NCBI GenBank assembly: GCA_020744425.1
Contig: JAGMUV010000012.1
Span: forward strand, 1,302,001-1,366,000
Source: Dactylonectria macrodidyma
Lineage: Eukaryota > Ascomycota > Sordariomycetes > Hypocreales > Nectriaceae
Direction: 5' to 3'
Length of the DNA: 64,000 nt
Shown: piece after piece, positions 21,116-30,004 of the stretch
Position numbering within the stretch: position 1 is the first letter of the stretch
Layout of the letters: each line of letters opens with the position of its first letter
Position numbers and translations under genes: made by a program
Notes under the pieces: generated by a model
Database searches by the model: none
Told to the model about the DNA's origin: nothing
The model's input: only the letters and a program-made list of their open reading frames with translations

Positions 21116-21328
21116 TGTGAAAGGCCTCTAGCGAGTTGATTCAACTAACTAGTCCCTATGCTGTTTACTTTCAAGGTGAAGAAAGGAAAGAATCTAAATA
21201 CAAACTGGGTGCGTGAAGCGTTATATCTTCTTTAATATAGAAGATTCGAGAATCGACTCGATGGCGCTGTGGAGAAGAATTCGGGCTTGGCGGCAGAGCC
21301 GCCAGCCAAGTGGGCCTGACCCGTTACA
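21116..21328 (-). repeat. 5' LTR of the gypsy element
   Basis: 213 bp, sense ends TGTAACGG...CTTTCACA. It abuts the truncated piggyBac gene at 21329. It retains the intact 12-nt segment complementary to the primer-binding site. Confidence 0.9.
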
Positions 21329-22707
21329 TTTGGAGGCAAATGACGGCATCGCGAAGAACTTCAAGAAGGTCAACGAGTGGTCTGAGTGGATACAAGAGGT
21401 GTCTACAAAGCTCTTCAAGCCAGGCACACATATCGCTGTAGATGAGTGCATCGTCGGCTTCACAGGAAGGGCACAAGAGACAGTCACCATCAAGACCAAG
21501 CCGACTCCTACAGGCTTCAAGGTTTGGGTTGTGGCACAACGAGGCTATTTCCTGCGCTGGCTTTGGCACACGCCTTCTAACGCCTTCGGTCCTGTGGGCA
21601 AGAGACCATCACGGAGATCAGGGTCAGCCAAGGAAGCCCTCAACCCGACACAGAGTGTGGTTGTTGCCCTAGTTAACTTGCTGCCAGATTCCATCTACCA
21701 CGTCTTCCTTGATAACCTCTTTTGCTCACCTAAGCTCTTCCGGGTCCTCAGAAAGCGAGGCATTGGGGCTACAGGCACCTGCCGCACTAACTGTGGGTTA
21801 TACAAGCCCCTAATAGTGCTTAAGGCCCAGGATCAGAAAGGGAAGCTGCCTTGGCTGTGGAACCAGCTCGAGGCTATTCCCACAAGGGATAATCAGGTCA
21901 GGGACCCCTGAGACACATCTCTTAGTATTTCCCCTGCTAATGTGTCCCCCGTGGCTGCAGGTCAATCAAATCGCGTGGAAGGATAACGCCCTTGTGCTCC
22001 TACTATCAACAGTATATACAGGGCATGAGATCGAACAACGCATCCGCCGCCGGCCGACATCAACACAAGCCCGGGCACGCCAAATCAAGCAATTTTTTGG
22101 TGACAACCCTGTGCTAAAGGTTTGGCAGCCGTCTATTGCTATCGAGTACAATGATCACATGGGCGCCGTCGATATTGGCGATCAACTCAAAGCAAGCTTG
22201 GGAATAGACCATCGTATTTATAAGGGCGCTTGGCGGGCTCTCGCATGGTGCTTTCTCTTCGAGACTGCACTTGTGAACAGCTACCTTCTTCAGCTATACG
22301 GAGACCCTAGTTGGCCGCGATTTGAGTCACAGACTGCGTGGAGGCAACGTATCTGTGATGACCTCATTCGCACTTACGCAGCTACCGCAGCTTCAAGGCA
22401 GAGATATCGCTCTGGCGACACTTTTACGCCTGTCACACAGCATAAAAGAGTCTCTCGCGGGAAACGCAGCCGCTGCCTCGGCTGTAAGAGGGTGAGATTC
22501 AACAAACTTCGGCAGGGTCGGGTGCCTCTAGGGTCTGCATCGCCAAGTCAGCTCAATCAAGGGCGGCCTAGGACGACCACTTCGGGCTGCCTTCAGTGTG
22601 ATGTAGCGATTTGTACCTGGCAGGCTTGCTGGGACTTCTATCATGGCCCTATGAGATCCGTTCTCCCGGGCGTAATAAATCTACTACTACTACTACTTCT
22701 ATCATGA
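21329..22707 (+). pseudogene. piggyBac-like transposase, 5'-truncated
   Basis: Exons 21329-21896 and 21961-22707, 64-bp intron (GTCAGG...CTGCAG). The ORF is open but begins inside the catalytic domain at the gypsy LTR boundary, so the N-terminal third is missing. It shows the first Asp (IAVDECIVGF), the second (HVFLDNLFCS) and the third (GAVDIGDQL) of the PGBD DDD core. A C-terminal Cys-rich domain (CLGCKR...CLQCDVAICTWQAC) resembles the target-binding zinc domain of piggyBac. The in-frame codons upstream of 21329 are LTR sequence. It is a different copy from the piggyBac gene at 54456-55508, and the gypsy insertion or a recombination removed its 5' end. Confidence 0.88.
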
Positions 22708-22736
22708 CCAAATTTAGGTGCAAATCAAAGTACCGT

Positions 22737-24480
22737 TCATTCCGGGCCGTCTAGTGGCCAAAAAATTTCAAGAAGTGGGTCGGTACGGCCAGTACGCCTT
22801 AGCTGTTGCAAAGGGATAGGCTGCCATAGTCGATCTCTCTGTCGGCTGACTAAAAATCGCCTAATCTCTGCTCCATATTCTCCTTCAAATACGCGGAGTA
22901 GCATCTGTTGTTCCTCAGATACCAAGTGCCTTGATGCATCCCCCACGCGCAGGTAAGAAAGTGCCATACCGACGGGAAAAGTCACCATACTAATCACGAA
23001 GCCGCCTGCGTTGCGCGCCAGAAAGAGCGGGAGAAGACGCGCCATCCTCCGACAGTATGCCCGCGGGTTCATCCGTTCAGGTGTGGCTGACGCCTTCGTG
23101 GTCGTGGTGGTCGAATGCAGGACATGATACAAAAGTATGCAAGTTATACAGTGGATAATTCCGAGGTGAGCCATAGACAGTTCTTCGCTGGTGGGGGTTT
23201 GATTCTCCAAATCGCCTTCTGCCAGCTTCTTGACAATGAAGTCCATTGCGGGGCGTCCGATGTTTGATGCCCAGGCTTGCAGCTCCTTGTCGTATTCCAA
23301 GCATCGGGAATACAGCTCACCTCTTCTCTTTTCTCGCTCTTTCAAATCGATGCATGACTGCATGCTGTCGAATTCACCAAGTATTCCAGGAATATCCACG
23401 AGAACGTCTAGCAGGACATCCTTGGGATCCTTTGGTTCCTCGAGCCATGGGATATTCTTCCACGCCGGTTCGCTCAGGAACGATGGTCGACGTAGTTGAA
23501 TATCATTGATAATCTACAATATTTAGACCCAGTCTAAGATTTAAAGGACATCAGATATCTCACCTGGTGCAATCTGCTGTCCACAAAGACACTATGTGCA
23601 TGCCCTCTGATATAAGCGAATGGTTTTCTGGATGCCATGATCGCCATGCCCCCTGCAATGTGGGCGCTCCATCGTTGAGATTGTGCCGGATGGTCAACCT
23701 CATCGGCCCCAAAACACAACTTGAGAGTGTAAGTGCTTCTGTTCCTAGTTGAAAGGACGGGTTCTCTCACTTCGAATAGGCTAAGTAACCTCGAAGCCAC
23801 TAGCAGCTCGTTACTTTCCATCTTGACTGGATCTCGTAGCGAGCTAACTACAGCCTTCAAAGCCAGTCCATACACTCGTAGGCTTTCCTCTACCATCCAC
23901 TTTTGCCCATCTCCTCGCCCAACGAGCCCCATACAGTTGGCCATCAGCGCCATATGGAGAGGCTTGTCTTGCTGATGCAAATCCTGCACCACATTCATCC
24001 AGCCAGCAGTTGAATACTTGGCCGCTTCTGCAGAGAAAGACCGCCCATTAGGGAGATATGAGCCCCAATAAAGTTCAAGGAATTTGTCTCCGTAGGCAGA
24101 CTGCGTTAGTGACTCTGGTAGAATTACCATCGCTTGCTGGGGACCAGCTTCAAGTCGTATTAACGATTGCTGAGGCCCTATGTCGGTCTCCAATCGGAGG
24201 GCTTTTCCATGAGCCTCAGCTTGAGTCTTGTGGATGAAGATCCGTTGCCTCTCATAGCCGCCACATTCAATAGCGGCCCGTCGGCATTGGCCACATGCAG
24301 GCTGCTGAAGGTCGCACTGGGTCTTGTTAGTCTTGGCTGCGTCAAGATCAAGTACAGAGGTCTCGGCTGGGGGTAAATACAACGGCGGCTTTGCCGGCAT
24401 GAACTGATATTGACACTTACGCCCTTTTTGCGTCTTCGGCAGGTGAGACATGCCTTTGACCGTCCCGGAACCCCAACCAT
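22737..24480 (-). CDS. Zn2Cys6 transcription factor with fungal-specific domain
   Basis: Exons 24480-24421, 24316-23564 and 23513-22737 give about 529 residues. The zinc cluster is split by the first intron: ACLTCRRRKKG from exon 1 joins CDLQQPACGQC...ECGGY from exon 2. The acceptor is uncertain, because CAG before TGC leaves five residues between Cys 2 and 3 where six are usual. The rest resembles the fungal factors with LELYWGSYLPNG and MALMANCMGLVGR. A 51-nt in-frame segment beginning GTGAGAG near FEV/REPVLST may be a further intron. A nuclear DNA-binding activator or repressor is expected. It is divergent from the Ayg1-like hydrolase across about 1 kb, so it may control that gene (inference). 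Confidence 0.82.
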
Positions 24481-25491
24481 TTCGAGAGTTGAGTAATCCA
24501 ACAGGTGCCAATGCTCCCTAACACGACGTGTGAACTTCGATGTTAATTCCCTTTCACAGCTTATGAATTTCGCCAGTTGTCAGCAGAAGAGTATCGGATC
24601 CAAAACGCACCAGGATTGTTATCGTCGGGGACGTGCGTGCTCAGCACTAACAAGGTGTCGGACGACACGATTGTTTGGATGACTGAACAACGATCGGGAA
24701 GAAGATCCCCTGTGAATCGGGCAACGAAAGAGTCTTGATTTTCTATCTAAAGGAGCGATGAAGGTCGGTCTCTTATACCTATGTTCAATCTGCCGATATC
24801 ATAGGCAGCAGGCTGCTGCCTGATGCTAGTTGTGGTCGTTCACTCTCATCGTGAACAAGTTCACGATGATCGTGATTCTTGCCTCATTTTGTGAACGAGC
24901 GACTTGATATTGACACAAGGGTTGCCCAGCCGCTGTCGCGAACCACCAAATAGACTACCCTTAGAACAAGTCAGCAAGTGTTGCTCGTTCCTAAACCGAT
25001 GGAATCTGTTCGGCGCAGGCAGTCAAGAGAGCAAGACAAGTAAACTCCCGCAAAGAGTGAATCCATACGCTGGCCATATTTTCTTGCCCATATTCGGTTG
25101 AATATCGGAACCGGGAAACACGGCATCGCGGGTGCATCATGGTTCGGTAGGTTGCTGCAGCTCGCGCGCAATGCTTCTAGGATAAGTTTAGCTCATCTGA
25201 GATGCTTACATCCACCAAGCGAATGCGACGTGACAAGGTGACGTCCAGCCGGTTCGTCGACACAACTGAATGCAGCCCGCGCGCAATGGTTCCCTATTTG
25301 GGCTGTGGGATGAGTGTGGATTACGTTGGTGTGAGGACATCGAGATCTATAAGAATGGCTTCTCTGAACCAATTTTCATCATTCTGGAGTTTTTAGACAG
25401 TTTACTCCTGACCTTTCAACCCAGTTCCATCCATTCTTAGTCTTTAGTCCAAACGATCCTCACTCAGAAGCACATCCACTTAACACTCAAC
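24481..25491. other. Divergent intergenic region between regulator and hydrolase
   Basis: About 1 kb without genes. It contains the two-hairpin repeat at 24741-24889 and the promoters of both flanking genes; no operator was identified. Confidence 0.5.
24741..24889 (+). repeat. Two-hairpin dispersed repeat (repeat X), uninterrupted copy
   Basis: It holds two perfect inverted repeats: arms AGGCAGCA/TGCTGCCT around GGC at 24803-24821, and 11-bp arms TCATCGTGAAC/GTTCACGATGA around AA at 24846-24869. A second copy at 40179-40508 is interrupted by a solo LTR. It lies in the divergent promoter region. Confidence 0.8.
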
Positions 25492-26697
25492 ATGATCCCT
25501 CTCAGCCCCGACCACTCCCTTCACTACGAAATCCTTCGCATCCTCTCCGCCGCTCGATATCAGGGCGCCGATATTGGTGAAGTGCTTGAAGCAGCCAGCA
25601 AAATCGACCACAACAAATTGAGTACATTCCATGACGTCTTCGCTGCCCTCGCCGAACGTGTAAACGCCCAGGCCCAAGCGATCGACTCTAGCAAGCACCC
25701 CATCTCTGCGCGGGATGCTTTCTTTCGGGCGGCGACATACTACCGCGCTGCGGACTTTTTCTTGCATGGGAATCCCTTGAACCCGAGGATCAATGAACTG
25801 TGGGAGCTCCAGGCCGTCGCGTTTGATAAGGCGCTCGCATTGATGTGTATCCCCGGGAAGCGGATTACCCTGCGCGGCGATGGTTTCGACGTCCCGGCTA
25901 TTTACTATGCAGCCGACAGCTCTTCTACGCCTAAGCCAACTTTTATTATTGGTACTGGTTACGATGGAAGCCAGGAGGAGCTCCTCCACAACTTCGGCTT
26001 CCCCGCCCTAGAGCGAGGCTACAACGTGATCACATATGAAGGTCCAGGTCAACCACTTGTACGCCGAAAGCAAAACCTCGGCTTCATAGCAGAGTGGGAA
26101 AAAGTTGTGACGCCCGTTGTTGATTACCTCGTCACAAGACCAGACGTCGACGCATCAAAAATCGGTGCGATAGGTGTAAGCATGGGCGGATGGCTCGTCG
26201 CTCGAGCGGCAGCATTTGAGCATCGCATTGCAGCTGCAATCGCCGTCGACGGCGTCTACGATCTGTATGAATCCTATAGCAAAGCCATGCCGCCGCCTAT
26301 GCTTGCGGCCTTGGAATCGGGAGAACCTGGGAAAGTTGACAGTATGGTCAGGGAGGCACTTGCGAGCGATGGTATACCCATAGCTATTCGCTGGGGTATT
26401 GAGCAAGGCCTGTGGAGCTATAATGTCGACTCAGCGACAAAGTGGATGGAGATGACGAAAGCAATGACTCTGAAGGGGATTGAGCATCAGATCCAGTGTC
26501 CGATCTGGGTGGGAGAGGCGGAGTCGGATCTGTTTTTTATGGGACAACCGGAGCAAGTACGAGATGCATTGGGTGACAAGGCTACCTACGTCACACTCAC
26601 ATCAAAAGATGCCGCTGGCAATCATTGCCACGTTGGTGCCCAGGTGTTGTTGAATCAGCTTGTGTTCGATTGGTTTGAGGACATCGTCTCAAAATGA
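25492..26697 (+). CDS. Alpha/beta hydrolase, Ayg1/DUF1100 type
   Basis: Intronless, 401 residues. The N-terminal helical part (about 1-125) precedes an alpha/beta hydrolase fold with the nucleophile Ser in GVSMGG, acid Asp in GEAESDLFF and His in AGNHCHVGA. TGYDGSQEELL and YEGPGQPLVRR resemble Ayg1-like and 2,6-dihydropseudooxynicotine hydrolase-like enzymes, which cleave C-C bonds; Ayg1 shortens a polyketide in melanin synthesis. No polyketide synthase is nearby, so the substrate is unknown. No signal peptide, so probably cytosolic. The gene is intact, and the divergent Zn2Cys6 factor could regulate it. Confidence 0.9.
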   Translation: MIPLSPDHSLHYEILRILSAARYQGADIGEVLEAASKIDHNKLSTFHDVFAALAERVNAQAQAIDSSKHPISARDAFFRAATYYRAADFFLHGNPLNPRINELWELQAVAFDKALALMCIPGKRITLRGDGFDVPAIYYAADSSSTPKPTFIIGTGYDGSQEELLHNFGFPALERGYNVITYEGPGQPLVRRKQNLGFIAEWEKVVTPVVDYLVTRPDVDASKIGAIGVSMGGWLVARAAAFEHRIAAAIAVDGVYDLYESYSKAMPPPMLAALESGEPGKVDSMVREALASDGIPIAIRWGIEQGLWSYNVDSATKWMEMTKAMTLKGIEHQIQCPIWVGEAESDLFFMGQPEQVRDALGDKATYVTLTSKDAAGNHCHVGAQVLLNQLVFDWFEDIVSK

Positions 26698-27183
26698 GCG
26701 ATAACCACATTTTCAGTTACGAATTAATATCACCCAATACACTTGATTATACAGACTGCCAAGATCTATCTTGAAGCTCAAACAGTAGTTAGTCTGGCTA
26801 TCCAGAAACCTGTATCGATGATTCGGAAGAGACGTCGGAGATACCATTGGCTACTCTATTACTACGATTCCAATAGATACACAACAGGAAGGAACTGCCG
26901 GATTAGCCGACTGCCAAGAGGGTTGGCGACGACCACATCGGTTGAACTTCCATGTTCGCAGCGGAACGGTGGATTCATCAAAGCCGCCGAAAGCGATCGT
27001 CTGACCAGGGAATGCATGAATGATACCGAAGATGGGTAGCATTCAGGAGCAAGGGGAGTAATAGTTTCACCTAGCACGAGTTATCTTACATACCCCCACG
27101 AAAGGGAAAAGCCCATTCCAGGGCCGACTGCTGTCTGGCTGTGCATCTTTGCATAAACAAAGTGGCAATAGACGCCCACCTCG
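26698..27183. other. Spacer between hydrolase and the hAT-B left end
   Basis: No gene or RNA recognised. It ends at the CAGTGTTGC terminus of hAT-B at 27184. Confidence 0.5.
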
Positions 27184-27200
27184 CAGTGTTGCTAATAGTA

Positions 27201-29415
27201 CCATGCACCACCACCCTTTCGCCAACCCCACCCTTTCGCCAGGCCAAAAAAAAAAACCACCACCAAAACTCAGCTATTTCACTTACACAGAATTCGACCA
27301 AAATAAAAGTTATTTGCAAATGGTTGCCTCCTGTAAATTTACAATTGATATATCTACCGATTTTTAGGTCTTTTGACTACCCGCCCAGATCGAGTGGTGC
27401 GCTGAGGTGGTATGGTTTCCTCTCTGACTTCAATAACTGAAGCAGCCTCCGATTCTGACCCTGACTTCTCCGAAGAGCTATCATCCACCACAACAGGCTT
27501 CTTTTTACTTCCTTTTTCGGGAGTAGCTTCTCCAGACGCTAGAGCCTCGCTTAGGGTCATGAAACGCTTATTGGGATTAGGTATAGCCTTCCTCTTCTTC
27601 CCTCTCTTCAGACGGGCCAGTTCCTCCTCCAGACCAGCAATTCTCATGGCATGCGCCGCTAACGTCTGCTGCTGCGCCTCAAACCCTTTGGCTATCACGT
27701 TATATCGCCTCCGCGTCTTTGGTGTTTTGTTCAGCCCAAGATCACGAATGTGGCGGCTGGTTTTTGGTGTATCGTCCGAGCCAAAATATGGCGCCCGCTC
27801 CGGAGTCCTCTTCGGGCTGTCATTCGGCCTATCCTCTTGGATTTCTGGATGCCTCAGAGCCTTGGCTCGTGAAATTGGCCAATTGCCAGTAACTCTCCAG
27901 CCGGAGAGTATATTCTTCTTTGTCATTCCCGCTTCACGAGCCTTGGCGTAGGCTCTGATAAAATTGACCTTGTCCATTGGAGTAGAATCAGTCAGAGTGG
28001 CGAACTTTTCCAACTCTCGTCGATATGCAGCTTTGGATGCATTGAATACTCCATTATCTAATGGCTGGAGGCCGTGGGAGCAGTGTGCTGGAAGGTAGCA
28101 ACAGTAAACATTGTTCAAAAAGCACGTAGCCATCCATTCATCCTTCTCTCCGTTAGTAGTGATCCTTGACCTAATAAGCAAAGAACATACCGTTGCATGA
28201 CTCCCATGGCTATCCAGAATGATTAATCTGGCATCAGACTCGTCGATAGGCTTGGTCTGAGGCAAATAGACTCTTTCAAGCCATTCAACACCAATGTGGT
28301 CGTCAGTCTACCCGTTGGGTGACGTTACATAATGCCAGTCTGCTATCTTCTTGAATTCGTTAAGGAACCACTGTTTCTGGAGTTCCTTTCCCTTGAATAT
28401 TATGCCAGGAGTTAAGACACGGCCGTCAGCAGTGACAGCTTCGATAAACGAAGTCCAATTTCGAGTTTGAGATCCCTTGAGAAGAGCCTTTCGCTTTGGG
28501 TTCACGCTTCCGACCACCAGACTATCCAACCCTAGCGAAAAGAGTTTAGTTAATTAAATTTCAAAGAAAAAGAGAATAGAGATATAGACGCTTGCTAAAA
28601 CCAATCATAATCCCTCCTTCGTTAACGTTGACAGTATTTTCAGGCTTAATCCAGCCATATTAGCCCTCCCTGATATCGAAGTACCAATGAACCGCCTTAG
28701 GCGTGAACGAGTCAAACCTATTAGCTTCTTGACGTCTCCCGATCTTAGTCTTAAGGTCTCGGCGGCGCTCAATGAATCTGGCTACCCAGTTGCGTCCTAA
28801 TTCTGGCTGTTCGCCTTGCTGTCTTAACAAGCCCATGACGCAAGCGCGAATCTGATTGTGGGACGGAGCGTACCCCAGAGACTCCTGACGAAGAATCCAG
28901 AAAGCCAATTTGTCTTCCTGATTCTTGGATAACCGTTGGCCAGGCTGAATTTGCTCTTTCAGGGCCGTCTGACCGTTAAGTCTGTCGATTAGAGTCCTTC
29001 GAGGCACACCCCATCGGTGAGCCGCTTCAGAGGGTGAAACGCCGTTATCGGTGACATCCAATATGGCCTCGGCCATGTCGTCTTCTGTGTATTTCCAACG
29101 GGGCCTCGATGAAGCCATTTTGATTGCGTTGTAAGGGACTGGCAAGGGAAATGTTGGGAAAGAGCGGTGAGGAATCTGGTGGTTAAGTTGGTGATATTTC
29201 CTTACAATGGCTTGCATACATCACGTGCCCCATGCAACTGCACGTGACCAGAAAATTAAATTCCAATCAATTTTATATCTATAAGAAGTGGCCGCTTGCC
29301 AATAACTTCTATTTTGGTCAAATTCTGTATAAATGAAGTAGTTGAGTTTTGGTGGTGGTTTTTTTTTTTTGGCTTGGCGAAAGGGTGGGGTTGGCGAAAG
29401 GGTGGTGGTGCATGG
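27201..29415 (-). mobile_element. pogo/Fot-like transposon copy 1
   Basis: 2215 bp between TA dinucleotides (27199-27200 and 29416-29417), with inverted repeats of over 100 bp starting CCATGCACCACC. Each repeat contains two direct copies of ACCCTTTCGCCA five bases apart, probably transposase-binding sites. A poly-A/T tract lies just inside. Confidence 0.9.
27354..29118 (-). pseudogene. pogo-like (DDE_1) transposase, broken
   Basis: Start ATG at 29118 (MASSRPRWKYTEDD). An N-terminal psq/CENP-B-type helix-turn-helix pair is visible (AAHRWGVPRRTLIDRL, GRNWVARFIERR). In-frame nonsense codons are TAA at 28660-28662 and TAG at 28308-28310 (Trp in copy 2). The first catalytic residue reads Asn (NVNEGGIM) where copy 2 has Asp, while the other two Asp remain (LDSHGSHA, LQPLDNGVF). 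An intron at 28532-28595 would use a GC donor. The C-terminus is Lys-rich with an acidic Ser tract. Inactive as it stands. Confidence 0.88.
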
Positions 29416-29846
29416 TATGGCAATAAAGTAGTATATTGCAATATACCCCATATGATATGGACTTTCTCATATTGTAACAATATAATATGAAGACTTTGAT
29501 ATTGTGACAATATAATATGAGGATGTCCCTATTGGCAATATATTATTTATATTGGGTTGTCAATCCTGGGGCCAATTCGCCCCTTGACGGTAGCCAGAGA
29601 GGCCTTACCCTATACCAGCCACAGGGATACTTGGCTTTTTATTGGCTGGCATTCACTTCGACACACGTCTTTGTTGACAGTCATTCCTAACACGCGACCA
29701 CGCGTTTCTTCCACGCGCCAGGGAAGGCATAGCCGGTACGGACGACGTTGGGCTGGGCATCCCGGTGGTTGCCTGTCAATATTTGCCATCGCCACCACTG
29801 CCCATTTTCTTTATCACTGTCGAGCGTACTGACTAACCGTACCGCC

Positions 29847-30004
29847 ATGCCTCAACAACGCCTCCATTTTGACCAATGGTCGCAACGAAGAGAGTCGTCA
29901 ATCTCAGTCGACGTTTCGGAGTTTTCCAGCCGGCAGTTGAATGACCTAGACCAGAGCCAAACGCCCAAATGCCAGTCATCTCGACCTCGCACCGCCTCCA
30001 CAAC
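29847..30004 (+). pseudogene. hAT-B transposase, 5' coding fragment
   Basis: ATG at 29847 opens MPQQRLHFDQW and runs 52 full codons plus two bases to the hAT-1 junction at 30004. The last eight bases, TCCACAAC, are the hAT-1 target duplication, whose partner lies at 51426-51433. Joined there, the frame continues directly into the hAT-B remainder. Confidence 0.85.

Larger units (their letters stand above)
15752..21328 (-). mobile_element. Ty3/gypsy chromodomain LTR retrotransposon, decayed
   Basis: Element on the minus strand: 5' LTR 21116-21328, gag 20977-19658, pol 19657-15968, 3' LTR 15752-15967. A polypurine tract (AGGAGGGGGG, sense) sits just before the 3' LTR. The pol order protease, reverse transcriptase, RNase H, integrase, chromodomain defines a chromovirus. 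Flanking pentamers (CTATG and TTTGG) do not match, so this copy has probably recombined or its flank was lost. The reading frame carries five nonsense codons but no frameshift. Confidence 0.92.
27184..30004 (+). mobile_element. hAT-B transposon, left part
   Basis: The terminus CAGTGTTGCTAATA at 27184 is matched, inverted, by the terminus at 49216. Pogo-1 is nested at 27201-29415. The AT-rich subterminal tract 29418-29560 repeats CAATATAATATGA-like units. The first coding bases (29847-30004) are then cut by hAT-1 copy 1. The rest of the element lies at 49216-51433 in inverted orientation. The outer 8-mers (CCACCTCG here, CATATGCG in sense at the other end) do not match. Confidence 0.75.

Noticed and set aside
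15747..21333. A target-site duplication for the gypsy element
   Set aside because: The flanking pentamers CTATG and TTTGG do not match, and no shift of the LTR ends makes them match.
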